In this document: one piece after another, positions 54,213 to 63,146 of the stretch
Layout of the letters: each line of letters starts with the position of its first letter
Position numbering within the stretch: position 1 is the first letter of the stretch
From: Myxococcales bacterium
GTDB taxonomy: Bacteria; Myxococcota_A; Polyangia; Nannocystales; Nannocystaceae
DNA: 64,000 bases
Assembly (NCBI GenBank): GCA_014240065.1
Contig: JAAZXR010000010.1
Coordinates: 1 to 64,000, forward strand
Reading direction: 5' to 3'
Program-made: the position numbers and the translations under genes
The notes under the pieces: model-generated
What the model was told of the DNA's origin: nothing
Seen by the model: only the letters and a program-made list of their open reading frames with translations
The model's database searches: none

Positions 54213-56102
54213 CTAGGCGTCCGGCAACCAGCTCGACGACCTCTTCGACGTCCAGTCAGGGTTCGCCTCGTCAAGCTCACTCGTACTCACGATGAAGATC
54301 GACAGGTCACAGCGGCGCGCGACCCACTCGGCCCGGGCCCGCGCGCGTGGCTGACACACGAGCACTCCCTGGGGACCAGCGGCGGCGGCGCACACGCGCA
54401 TCTTCTCGGCGATCTCACGTTCGGCGCTCTGGTCACACACAAAACACCACTCGCCGCCTGGATTTCGCGTGACCGCCTCACGCAGCTCAAGCTCAAAATC
54501 CGGCGACGCTCGGGTCCAGGAGGCGGCTTGATTCGCCGCCTCGGCGATCGTTAGCCACCACCACGGCGCGGTCCTCCGCCGGAGATCCTCCGTCCAGTGC
54601 TCCTTGCGCGCCGCGTCGCGAAACTCCGGCCCCTCCGCGAAGGCGTGCAGCCACTCCTCGAGCGGTGGCACCGGCAAGCCTCCGCTCAAAAATCCACACA
54701 GCGCCCGCTGCACGTCCTTGACCTCCACCCCTTCGAACGCCGCCTCACTCAACGCGCCGTGAACGCGTCGCGCGTCGATGACCACACGCCGCATCTCCTC
54801 GATGTCGAGCAGGTGACGCGCCCGCCGTTGGACCACGGCATGAACCGCGCGAAGCAGGGCGGCCTCGTCTCGCGTGGAGGGGGCGTCGAGCGGACCGAGG
54901 ATACGCCCGCGACACCGGACCCGGGCGTAGGCGGCCTCCGGCCCGAGCCTCGCGATACTCACCGCGCCCGGATCGACCCCGTACTCGGCGACCAGACGCC
55001 GCCGGTACGCCTTCAACGTATCTCCGGAGGGGGACACGACGCCCTCTGGGAGCTCGATACAAAGACCCCGCGCGCCGCCGCCGCCGCCCCGCGGCGTCCC
55101 GCGAAGTGAGCTCACCAGCGCCATCCCGAACAACACGAGCGCCACGCTCGAGAACACCAAGGTCGGCATATCCTCCCACAGCGCCAACACAGTGAGCGTC
55201 GCGGCGGGCGCCGCGAACACGAGCGGATCGCGGGGGAGTATGCTCCTCGTCTTGGCGGCCGAGCGATCCTCTACGCGCGCGACCAGCAACGCCGCCGCCA
55301 GGCTCACGAGGAGCGCGGGGATCTGCGCGAGCAGGCCATCTCCAATCGTTAGCCGACCATAGACGTCCAAGCTCTCCGCGAAGCTCATCCCTTGGCGTGT
55401 CGTCCCCACCAAGATCCCGCCCACCAGGTTCACGATCACGATCAACACCCCGACCACGGCGTCGCCACGCACAAATCGGGAGGTCCCGTCCATGGCGCCA
55501 TAGAAATCTGCGCGGCTGAGCACCCGCGCTTGTTGCTCGACAGCCTCGGCCGCGGTGAGGCGACCGTGGGCCACCTGATCCCGAATGCTCCCTTGATGTC
55601 CTGGCAACGCGTCAAGAGCGAAGCGTGCGGCGACCTCCGCCATACGACTCGCGCCCCTCGTAATCACCAGGAATTGCACGGACGTGATGATCAAAAAGAT
55701 CACCGCGCCGATGACCAAGTCGCGCCGAACCACCGCGCCCGCGAACGCCGCGACGACCTCCCCCGCGTAGCCGTCGGACAGGATCAGGCGCGTCGTCGAG
55801 ACGTTGATACACAGCCGAAAGAGCGTGGCGCACAACACCATGGTCGGGAACCATCGCAGCTGCATCGGGTGCTCGACCCGTAAGCTCGCCACGACGAGCA
55901 CCAGCGACACCGCGACGCTCAAGGCCAAGAGCAGGTCGACCACCCCTGGCGCCACCGGAATCAATAGACACACGATGAGGCCTACGAGCAGCCCCGCGCC
56001 TCCGAGCGACGTCCACGTCCATTGTGCCCGGCCCTCGGCCACCGAGAGGGTCCACCCTCGCCTGGCTGCCCAACGCCGACTGCGATCCACTATCGCCACC
56101 AT
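54213..56102 (-). CDS. Type III secretion/flagellar export gate protein, SctV/FlhA (FHIPEP) family, orphan
   Basis: A 629-residue protein. The N-terminal ~310 residues contain about eight hydrophobic helices and the conserved cytoplasmic loop of SctV/FlhA proteins: EVAARFALDALPGHQGSIRD, ARVLSRADFYGAMDGTSRFV and RGDAVVGVLIVIVNLVGGIL. The family loop normally contains DaxPGKQMaIDaDL; here it is GHQGSIRDQVAHGRL, a clear divergence. The C-terminal ~300 residues, the export-platform ring domain, are weakly similar and Arg/Trp-rich. Normally one of ~10 inner-membrane export components; no other T3SS or flagellar gene is visible here. It follows mlaD by 74 bp. Confidence 0.85.
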   Translation of the reverse strand: MVAIVDRSRRWAARRGWTLSVAEGRAQWTWTSLGGAGLLVGLIVCLLIPVAPGVVDLLLALSVAVSLVLVVASLRVEHPMQLRWFPTMVLCATLFRLCINVSTTRLILSDGYAGEVVAAFAGAVVRRDLVIGAVIFLIITSVQFLVITRGASRMAEVAARFALDALPGHQGSIRDQVAHGRLTAAEAVEQQARVLSRADFYGAMDGTSRFVRGDAVVGVLIVIVNLVGGILVGTTRQGMSFAESLDVYGRLTIGDGLLAQIPALLVSLAAALLVARVEDRSAAKTRSILPRDPLVFAAPAATLTVLALWEDMPTLVFSSVALVLFGMALVSSLRGTPRGGGGGARGLCIELPEGVVSPSGDTLKAYRRRLVAEYGVDPGAVSIARLGPEAAYARVRCRGRILGPLDAPSTRDEAALLRAVHAVVQRRARHLLDIEEMRRVVIDARRVHGALSEAAFEGVEVKDVQRALCGFLSGGLPVPPLEEWLHAFAEGPEFRDAARKEHWTEDLRRRTAPWWWLTIAEAANQAASWTRASPDFELELREAVTRNPGGEWCFVCDQSAEREIAEKMRVCAAAAGPQGVLVCQPRARARAEWVARRCDLSIFIVSTSELDEANPDWTSKRSSSWLPDA

Positions 56103-56176
56103 CGCAACCTACCAATGTGGCCGCCAAACGCCACAATTTGGCATTTTCTCGGCGACGAAGCCGCCCCGAGCCAGCC

Positions 56177-57217
56177 CTATTCCTCGAGGCTGTCGATCCT
56201 CGCCTTGACCGCCTTGGGGGTCTTCAGGTTCACGCGAATCCCCTCGCTTTGAACGAAGGTTCGGATCACGCGCTCATTCAAGCCGCGGAGGCGACGCGCG
56301 AGGACTTTGAGATCCTTGAGCAGCGGCGCCACATCGGCGCCAACCCCCTCAAACTCTCCGCTGAGCTTCCGCAGGTTCTTCGCCGAGGCCGCGAGATCGT
56401 CGATCGCACCCATCGCCGCGTCCATCCGCTCCTCCGTCAATTTCCCGCTGAGCTTGTTGATCGTGTTCAGGCTCGCCTCCGCCTTGTCGAGGAGCCCTGG
56501 GATGTCGCGCGCGCTCGCGGCCGCCACCTTGTCGAGGTTCGTCAAGATGCGTTCCACCTTGGGATCACCCACGAGTCGATTCGCGTTGGTCACGAGCTCC
56601 CCGATCGCCGCCTCATTTTGTTCACTCATCCGCCGTACAGACGCGACCGTCGCGACCGCGTCGTCGAGCGCCTTCTCGATTTCCGCGCGCTCGATCACCG
56701 GCGCCTCGCCATTTTGGCCGGCCGCGTCCGCGAGCAACCCGTCGATGCGATTGAGCAGCGGGCCGAGGGCCGCAGAGAGCCCCCCCTCGCCGCCGCCGAG
56801 CACCGGCTGCAGCGCGTTGAGCACCTCGTCGACCTCGAACACCGGCTTCACGTTGGTGATCGAACCGCCGTCTGCGATGAGCGGCACCTCCGGGCTCCCA
56901 GGCTGGAGCTGCAGGTACTTCTCCCCGAGCAGGCTCTTCGCCCGCACGATGGCGACGGCGTCCTCGTGGAGCTCAAGCGACGGATCGAGCCGCAGCGAGA
57001 GCTTCGCCTGGTCGTTCTCCACCGTGATCGACTCGATCACCCCGATTTCGACCCCCGCGATCTTCACCGCGTTGTTCTTGACCAGCCCGGCCGCGTGCGG
57101 GAGCCGCAGCGTGTAGCCGTTCCCCGCCGGACCACCGATCGCGCCGACAAAGTAGGCCAAGGCCCCTACCAAGGAGATGGTGATCACCAAAAAAACTATC
57201 AGCTTCGTAAACTTCAT
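56177..57217 (-). CDS. mlaD: MCE/MlaD-family substrate-binding protein
   Basis: A 346-residue protein with an N-terminal signal anchor (KLIVFLVITISLVGALAYFV) and one MCE domain (~35-115): YTLRLPHAAGLVKNNAVKIA, GVEIGVIESITVE and AKSLLGEKYLQLQPG. A long helical tail (~150-340, SVRRMSEQNEAAIGELVTNA, LLDKAEASLNTINKLSGKL) probably forms a periplasm-spanning coiled needle. MlaD-type hexamers sit on the MlaFE complex and carry phospholipid across the envelope. Last of the four lipid-transport genes. ATG 57217. Confidence 0.9.
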   Translation of the reverse strand: MKFTKLIVFLVITISLVGALAYFVGAIGGPAGNGYTLRLPHAAGLVKNNAVKIAGVEIGVIESITVENDQAKLSLRLDPSLELHEDAVAIVRAKSLLGEKYLQLQPGSPEVPLIADGGSITNVKPVFEVDEVLNALQPVLGGGEGGLSAALGPLLNRIDGLLADAAGQNGEAPVIERAEIEKALDDAVATVASVRRMSEQNEAAIGELVTNANRLVGDPKVERILTNLDKVAAASARDIPGLLDKAEASLNTINKLSGKLTEERMDAAMGAIDDLAASAKNLRKLSGEFEGVGADVAPLLKDLKVLARRLRGLNERVIRTFVQSEGIRVNLKTPKAVKARIDSLEE

Positions 57218-57236
57218 TGGATCGCTACCTTCTAAA

Positions 57237-58040
57237 TCAGACGACCTTGATGGGTCCTTGCGTTGCACGAGTGAAGAACTGGTTGAGGGCCGGATGATTC
57301 TCTTCGAAGACTTGTTTGGCGGGCCCGTAGGTGACGAGCCGACCGTTCGCCAGCATCCCGATCGTGTCGGCGATCTTCCGCGCCTCCGCCGTGTCGTGGC
57401 TGATCACGATGAAGGTCAAACCAAGCGTCCGGTGCATCTCCAAGATCAGCTCATCGAGGGTCGCCGACATCACGGGATCGAGCCCAGAGCTCGGCTCGTC
57501 GCACAAGACGATGTCCGGCTCGAGGGCGATGGCGCGAGCGAAGGCCACCCGCTTGCGCATGCCGCCGCTCAGCTCCGAGGGGAATTTCTCCTCCGTGCCG
57601 GGCAGGCCGACGCGCGCGAGCTTGTCGGTGACTCGGGCGTGCATCTCCTCCTCGCTCAGGCGCGTGTGCAGGCGCATGGGAAACGCCACGTTCTCGGCGA
57701 CGTTCATGTCATCGAACAACGCGCCGTCTTGAAACAGCATGCCGAAGCGACGACGCACCCGAAACAGCGCCTCGCGATCCGCCCGCCGCGACTCGTCGAG
57801 GGCCGCGACGTCCTCGCCGAACACTTTCACCTTCCCCTGGTCGGGCTTAAGCAGACCCACGAGGCACCGCAACAGGACGGACTTGCCGGTCCCAGAGGGC
57901 CCGAGCATCACCATGATCGAACCACGGTCGACGCGCAAGCTGACGTCGTTCAAGACCACCTTGGCACCGAAGGACTTCGAGACGTGCTCAATTTCCACAG
58001 CGGGAGAGGTGTCCATGGAGGGTGCTATCGGTTCAGCCAT
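57237..58040 (-). CDS. mlaF: Lipid-transport ABC ATPase, MlaF-like
   Basis: A 267-residue ATPase. Walker [19 protein letters not shown]-loop [12 protein letters not shown], signature [19 protein letters not shown], Walker [16 protein letters not shown] and switch-His VISHDTAEA are all present; the GGMRKRV form is characteristic of MlaF/Ttg2A. It powers the Mla complex. Overlaps the second permease gene by 8 bp and is 19 bp upstream of mlaD. Confidence 0.95.
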   Translation of the reverse strand: MAEPIAPSMDTSPAVEIEHVSKSFGAKVVLNDVSLRVDRGSIMVMLGPSGTGKSVLLRCLVGLLKPDQGKVKVFGEDVAALDESRRADREALFRVRRRFGMLFQDGALFDDMNVAENVAFPMRLHTRLSEEEMHARVTDKLARVGLPGTEEKFPSELSGGMRKRVAFARAIALEPDIVLCDEPSSGLDPVMSATLDELILEMHRTLGLTFIVISHDTAEARKIADTIGMLANGRLVTYGPAKQVFEENHPALNQFFTRATQGPIKVV

Positions 58041-58761
58041 ACATGATCCAAGACATGAGGAGATTCGTGACGATGCAAAAGACCGCGCCGTTGACGATGG
58101 CGAGGTTGGTCGCGATCCCGACGCCCTCGGCGCCGTCGCGTTTTTGAATACTGTAGCCGTGAAAGCAGCTGATCAAGCCGACGCCCCAGCCCATGAACGC
58201 GCCCTTGATCATCCCCGCGGCGAGATCGAAGGCCGACACTTGCTCCATCACCTGATGCACGAAGGTGCCGGGGTCGTTCCCAAGCTGGTAGACCGCGCCG
58301 CCGTACGCCGACGCCAGCCCGATCACGTTGCAATATCCACACAGCAGCGGCAGCGCCAAGGTGACCGCCCAAATTCGTGGGACCACGAGATAGCGGATCG
58401 GATCCACCCCCATGACCTCGAGCGCCTCGATTTGCTCGCTGATTTTCATATTGGCCAGCGAGGCGGCGACGTTGGCACCGATCCTCGCGCCGCCCACCAC
58501 CGCCGCCATCACCGGGAACAGCTCTCGCACCCCGCCGATCCCGGCGAACATCCCGAGCATGTCTTGGGCGCCGATCCTCGAGAACGGCCCGAACGACTGC
58601 ACCGCCAAGTTGAGACCGGCGAAGAAGGTGAGGATGGTCAGCAACATGAGCGAGCCGTAGCCCGCGTCGACGAACTGCGGCACGAACACCTCCCGCGGAG
58701 GGATCGACGTGTATTGGGCCCGCACAGCCCGGAAGACGAAGGCTGAGAAACCGCGCATCAA
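58033..58761 (-). CDS. mlaE: MlaE-like permease (second)
   Basis: A 242-residue inner-membrane permease with about five transmembrane segments. The MlaE family region is visible: [61 protein letters not shown], and [30 protein letters not shown] in part. Its neighbour is a second, different permease, so the pair may form a heterodimer as in actinobacterial Mce systems. Overlaps the first permease by ATGA (58758-58761). Confidence 0.9.
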   Translation of the reverse strand: MMRGFSAFVFRAVRAQYTSIPPREVFVPQFVDAGYGSLMLLTILTFFAGLNLAVQSFGPFSRIGAQDMLGMFAGIGGVRELFPVMAAVVGGARIGANVAASLANMKISEQIEALEVMGVDPIRYLVVPRIWAVTLALPLLCGYCNVIGLASAYGGAVYQLGNDPGTFVHQVMEQVSAFDLAAGMIKGAFMGWGVGLISCFHGYSIQKRDGAEGVGIATNLAIVNGAVFCIVTNLLMSWIMYG

Positions 58762-59498
58762 AGGCCCGCCTCCAACAAGATCACGCTAAACACATAGTCG
58801 GTGAAGAGGATCAACACGATGGTGCTCACCACGGTGTCGTTGGCGGCCTTCCCGACCTGGGCGGCTCCGCGCTCGACCGCCAGGCCAAGGAATCCGGCGA
58901 TGAGCCCCACCCCCGTGCCAAAGATCGCGCACTTCATCAGGCCGACCCAAAGATCCATGGCCGTCACCTGCTCGGTGAGGTGCTCCATGAACGCGCCGTG
59001 ATCGATGCCCCCGAGCGGGACGGCGAACACCCACCCCGAAAACAACCCCAAGATGTTCGTGAGGACGCTCAGGAGCGGCGTAATCACGACGCAGGCGAGC
59101 ACGCCAGGCACCACCACGTAGCGAATCGGATCGACGCTCATGACCGCGAGCGCGTCAATTTGACCGCGCACCCGCATGGTCCCAATGCGCGCGGCGATCG
59201 ACGAGCCGGCCTGGGCCGCGACCATGACAGAGGCGAGCGCGGGGCTGTACTCGCGGAAGATGGCCATGCCGAGGAACGAAGACAGCAGCCGCTCGGCGCC
59301 AAACAACTGGAAAATCTGCACCCCCTGAAGCGAGATCACAGCGCCCACCGGCGCTACCGCGAGGCTGACGGGGATGATGCAGCGCATGGCGATGACCTGC
59401 ATCAATCGCAGCGTCTCGATCCCGTATCGTGGGCGCGTCACCAGGGCGATCAACACCGCTCCGAGATACGACAAGAACCTTTGCACCCCTGCGATCAT
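58758..59498 (-). CDS. mlaE: MlaE-like permease (first)
   Basis: A 246-residue permease, first gene of the lipid-transport operon. It shows FREYSPALASVMVAAQAGSSI, RIGTMRVRGQIDALAVMSVD and PIRYVVVPGVLACVVITPLL, the family's conserved loop with E/D-x-L-x-V-M-x-V-D-P. It is clearly related to the second permease but not a recent duplicate. The pair with one MlaF and one MlaD differs from the single-permease Mla operons of enterobacteria. ATG 59498; 216 bp separate it from the divergent SGNH gene. Confidence 0.9.
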   Translation of the reverse strand: MIAGVQRFLSYLGAVLIALVTRPRYGIETLRLMQVIAMRCIIPVSLAVAPVGAVISLQGVQIFQLFGAERLLSSFLGMAIFREYSPALASVMVAAQAGSSIAARIGTMRVRGQIDALAVMSVDPIRYVVVPGVLACVVITPLLSVLTNILGLFSGWVFAVPLGGIDHGAFMEHLTEQVTAMDLWVGLMKCAIFGTGVGLIAGFLGLAVERGAAQVGKAANDTVVSTIVLILFTDYVFSVILLEAGL

Positions 59499-59714
59499 CG
59501 ATCTTCAGCGCCCCCGTCCGTCGCGCCGAGGAATTCGATGGTGCTCGCGCGCCCCGCAAATCGCCGGCGATCCTCGCGCGGCGGACCGATCCGCGATCCC
59601 TGATCGTCCCCTCGACGATCGCGTGCGTACGCATCATCCATCACGCCGGTCTTTTATCAGGTTTTGAACTCCGGATAACTTGACTCACCCGCGCTGCCGG
59701 TGGACAACAAGCGC

Positions 59715-61379
59715 ATGGGCCCCACCCGGAAAACCGCATGGTTGAGCGGGATCGGCGCAGTCTTGCTCCTCGCTGGCGCCCGCTGCAGCCAAAGCGCCGA
59801 AATACCGGCCGCGAGCGCGGCAGAGCAGGGCCCCACTGCGACCGCCGCCGACGGCCCTCAAGAGGCCCTCGCGAGCGCGGCTTCGCTCGCCATCGCCCCC
59901 ACGGCCCCCCCCGCTCGCCCGCCGCTGTCTTCCGATGCGCTCCGCGCCCGGGTGGAAGCCCAGCGCCGAATTCTGGGACGCGAGGGGCTGTTTGAAGACG
60001 CGACGGGCACTGTGGTCCCGGTCATCGAAGCGCCGTCGCAGCCTGCGACCGAAACCTCTCCCCCCGACCAGGCCACCCCTCCCGACGACGGCGGCTTGCT
60101 CGACGCGCTCCCCGGATCCGCCGGCATGGACGCGGACGGGAGCCTCGAGGGCAGCGTCCGCGCGAACGGGAACGCCCTGGGTCTGTTCACTCCGATCGAG
60201 ACGCGCGACGGCGAGACCCTCGGCCGCTTTTACGCCGCGCTCCGCTCCCTGACCGCAGGTGAGCGCACCTCCGTCAACGTCGCTGTGTACGGGGCCTCGC
60301 ACACGCAGGCGGACATTTACCCCGCGTACATCCGAAACTACCTCCAATCACGCTTCGGCGCGGGGGGCCGCGGCGTCGTCAGCCTCGTCAAGTTCTCTCG
60401 TTGGTATCGCACCGCCGATTTCTCGGTTGAGAGCTCGAAGCACTGGAAGACCGAGCACGCCCAGAAAAAAGAACACGCCGAGGAGGGATGGTTCGGGCTC
60501 ATGGGGGTGAGCGGCCACTCTTCGAACAAGCGGGCGTGGACCCGTGTGAAACCCCGGAACTCCAGCGATCCCGCGTCTCACGGCTCCCGTTATGAGCTGT
60601 CATTTTTAAAACAGCCACGCGGCGGCCGCTTCAAGGTCTACGTGGATGGGCGACTCCACAAGACGGTCAAGACCAAGAGCAAGACGCCAGCGCTCGGCGC
60701 CTTCGTGATCGAGACCGAGCTCGGTCCGCACGAGATCGAGGTGCGACCCTACGGCGACGGCCAGGTGCGGCTGTTCGGCATGCAGATCGAGAACGGGCAG
60801 CCGGGGGTCATCGTCGACACGCTCGGGATCTCGGGAACGCGGGCGGCGAACCACCTCGCCTGGCACGAGCCGATCTGGCAAGAGAGCTTCGCCAAGCGGG
60901 ATCCTCAACTCTATCTCCTGGCGTATGGGACCAACGAGACCACCGACGAAGACCAACCCATGAGCGTCTATCGCCGCGAGCTGAAGGCGGTCCTCGATCG
61001 CCTGAAGGCGACCTCTCCCAACGCGAGCTGTGTCCTCGTCGGACCCGGGGATTTCCCCCAACAGAGCGCCGACGGGCTGTGGACCACCCGCCCCCGCCTG
61101 GTCGAGATCGTGGAGGCGCAGCGCGCCGTCGCCTATGAGGCCGGCTGCGGATTTTGGGATGCGCTCGCCTTCATGGGTGGCGCCGGATCGATGCACACGT
61201 GGGCCACGTCGGTGCCGCAGATGGCCAAGAGCGATCATATCCACCTCACGCGGCGCGGCTATGTTCGCCTGGGGATGGCGGTCACGGACGCCCTGATGGC
61301 GGACTACGAACAGACCGCTCGCGGCGTCGATCCGGAGCCCTCCAGCGCTCGTTCTCTGGACCCGAATACTGTACATTGA
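59715..61379 (+). CDS. Secreted SGNH-hydrolase-like esterase (lipoprotein-like N-terminus)
   Basis: A 554-residue protein. Hydrophobic N-terminus (TAWLSGIGAVLLLAGARC, possible lipobox) and a Pro/Ala-rich linker to ~170. The SGNH domain has block I VAVYGASHTQADIYP (catalytic Ser in G-A-S-H), a Gly in VDTLGISGTRAANH, block III LLAYGTNETTDED (Asn), and block V KSDHIHLTRRGY (Asp-x-x-His). A beta-rich insert (~275-370, e.g. RGGRFKVYVDGRLHKTVK) precedes block III, the same insert-then-block order as in the protein at 63147-64000. Probably de-acylates or acylates an envelope polysaccharide; substrate unknown. ATG 59715 (GTG 59700 possible). Confidence 0.78.
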   Translation: MGPTRKTAWLSGIGAVLLLAGARCSQSAEIPAASAAEQGPTATAADGPQEALASAASLAIAPTAPPARPPLSSDALRARVEAQRRILGREGLFEDATGTVVPVIEAPSQPATETSPPDQATPPDDGGLLDALPGSAGMDADGSLEGSVRANGNALGLFTPIETRDGETLGRFYAALRSLTAGERTSVNVAVYGASHTQADIYPAYIRNYLQSRFGAGGRGVVSLVKFSRWYRTADFSVESSKHWKTEHAQKKEHAEEGWFGLMGVSGHSSNKRAWTRVKPRNSSDPASHGSRYELSFLKQPRGGRFKVYVDGRLHKTVKTKSKTPALGAFVIETELGPHEIEVRPYGDGQVRLFGMQIENGQPGVIVDTLGISGTRAANHLAWHEPIWQESFAKRDPQLYLLAYGTNETTDEDQPMSVYRRELKAVLDRLKATSPNASCVLVGPGDFPQQSADGLWTTRPRLVEIVEAQRAVAYEAGCGFWDALAFMGGAGSMHTWATSVPQMAKSDHIHLTRRGYVRLGMAVTDALMADYEQTARGVDPEPSSARSLDPNTVH

Positions 61380-61382
61380 GGT

Positions 61383-62270
61383 GTGGCTCACGTCGTCTCA
61401 GTGCCCGCAGATCCCTTCACGCTGGCTGATTCTCGCGTCCGCGTGCATCAAGTCCTCGACGCGAAAGACAACCTCATCTGGGTCCTGGAGGATCCTCAAT
61501 CGGGCACCGCCGCTGCGGTCGATGGGCCGTCGGCGAGCAACGTGCAAGCGTTCGTGGAGGCTCACGATCTGCGCCTCACAACCATCTTCAACACGCACAC
61601 CCACCCCGATCACATCGGGATTAATCGGGGCTACGAGCGACGAGGGCAGCTCTCCTCGATGACGGTGATCGGCGCCGCCTCGCGGGCAGACGACATTCCG
61701 GGGCTCACACGCGCGGTCAAGGAGGGTGACGAGGTCGGTTTCGGCGACGCGACCTTTGAGATCATCGAGACGCCAGGGCACATCGACGGCCACATCTGCT
61801 TCGCGGGCCACGGGGTCGTCTTTTGTGGAGACACCATGTTCGCGGGGGGCTGCGGCTATCTCTTCGATGGTCCCGCGTCGGCCATGAAACACAGCCTGAG
61901 CAAACTCGCCGCGCTCCCAGCACCCACGCGAGTGTGCTGCGCGCACGAATATACCCAAGACAACCTGCGCTTCGCGTGGCTCGTCGAACCCGACTCGGAG
62001 GCGCTCGCGGCCCGCATTCGCGACGTCTGGAAGATCCGGGCCGAGGGCGGTTGCACCGTCCCGTCGAATATCGGGCTCGAGCGAGCGACCAACCCGTTCT
62101 TGCGCTGGCACGCTCCGACCCTGCGCCGCCGGGTCTGTGAGCGGATGGGTTTGCTCGACGACGCGACCGAGGAGGAGGTGTTCGCGGCGACGCGAGCGCT
62201 CAAGGATCGCAAAGATCACCGCGAGATCACCGACGAGATGCTACCCCTTTGCGGTCCCTCGCTCGCGTAG
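61383..62270 (+). CDS. Glyoxalase II-like metallo-beta-lactamase-fold hydrolase
   Basis: A 295-residue cytoplasmic protein from GTG 61383, 3 bp after the SGNH stop. Metal ligands: NTHTHPDHIG (THxHxDH), His in ETPGHIDGH, Asp in VFCGDTMFAGGCGYLF and His in VCCAHEYTQDNLRFA. The GCGYLF, CAHEYT..NLRFA and TNPFLR segments are diagnostic of hydroxyacylglutathione hydrolase (GloB). It would split S-D-lactoylglutathione or a related thioester. Co-directional with the SGNH gene, but a functional link is not evident. Confidence 0.88.
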   Translation: MAHVVSVPADPFTLADSRVRVHQVLDAKDNLIWVLEDPQSGTAAAVDGPSASNVQAFVEAHDLRLTTIFNTHTHPDHIGINRGYERRGQLSSMTVIGAASRADDIPGLTRAVKEGDEVGFGDATFEIIETPGHIDGHICFAGHGVVFCGDTMFAGGCGYLFDGPASAMKHSLSKLAALPAPTRVCCAHEYTQDNLRFAWLVEPDSEALAARIRDVWKIRAEGGCTVPSNIGLERATNPFLRWHAPTLRRRVCERMGLLDDATEEEVFAATRALKDRKDHREITDEMLPLCGPSLA

Positions 62271-62282
62271 GGCGCGGCGCCG

Positions 62283-63077
62283 CTAAAATCTCAACGACAT
62301 CGAGAGGCCCGCCCTCCCCCGCGCGCCGACAAAGGGCCGAAGCCGGAGCGTTCGAAGACCCAAGGAGGTCTGTCGGGCTCGATACGCCCGGTAGTCTCGA
62401 TGCACGCGGACCCCGCGACGAAGCCACAATACAGACGCCACCGCGGTCGGGATCGCGAAGGCGAACGAGAGGCCAGACGCCGCGTAGCGCAGGCTGGGTC
62501 GGTCTACGCTGAAACACTGAGGGTCATCCTCCGCGCCCGGTTCGGCGCAGGTGTCGGCGCGATCGAGCCCGATCATTAACTGGAAGATCCCGTTGGCGAT
62601 CAGCGATCCTGCGATGGCGCCCACGATGCTCCCGAGCGACAGCTCGAGAGCGCCGGAGTTGGTGCCCCCCTCCGACAGCGCGCCCAATTGCGTGGCATCG
62701 ACCGCCGCGGCGTCCGCGTCGGGGAGGAGCACCCGCGCACCCGAGGATCGCTCCGGCCGCGTCTGCGCCTCAAGTTCTTGGTCCGGGGCCGGCGATAATC
62801 GGTCGGGGGCCTTGAGCGTCTCCTCCGGCGCGACCGCCTCCATCCGGTCGACGCCGTCCGCCTCGGGCGACGTGGGTGGCGGTGGCACCAGCGTGCTGGC
62901 TCCTGGAACCTCGGTCGCCTTGAGGGGCACCTCGCCCCCAGTCGTCGCTCGAGGCTCCTCGGCGGGCGCCGCCCAAGCCGCCGACGGCGGCAGCGACGCG
63001 CACATCATCGCGACGACGCCCCCGCGCGCGCCCGTCCACAAAGCGAGCGTCCCTCGTCGCGATCGCGGAATCACCAT
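62283..63077 (-). CDS. Hypothetical exported membrane protein
   Basis: A 264-residue protein with signal peptide (SRRGTLALWTGARGGVVAMM, ending near AWAAP). A long Pro/Glu/Thr-rich linker follows (~45-135), then two hydrophobic segments (SLGSIVGAIAGSLIANGIFQL and ASGLSFAFAIPTAVASVLWL) and a final Arg-rich amphipathic part ending in F. No family recognised. The layout recalls other exported proteins in this window (43856, 15561) with paired membrane segments. Convergent with the GloB-like gene. Confidence 0.6.
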   Translation of the reverse strand: MVIPRSRRGTLALWTGARGGVVAMMCASLPPSAAWAAPAEEPRATTGGEVPLKATEVPGASTLVPPPPTSPEADGVDRMEAVAPEETLKAPDRLSPAPDQELEAQTRPERSSGARVLLPDADAAAVDATQLGALSEGGTNSGALELSLGSIVGAIAGSLIANGIFQLMIGLDRADTCAEPGAEDDPQCFSVDRPSLRYAASGLSFAFAIPTAVASVLWLRRGVRVHRDYRAYRARQTSLGLRTLRLRPFVGARGRAGLSMSLRF

Positions 63078-63146
63078 CACGGCCGCAGTGTAGCGCGCGA
63101 CGACGTGCACCCGTCAAGCGCCTTGTCGGCGCTCCCGATGAGCCCG

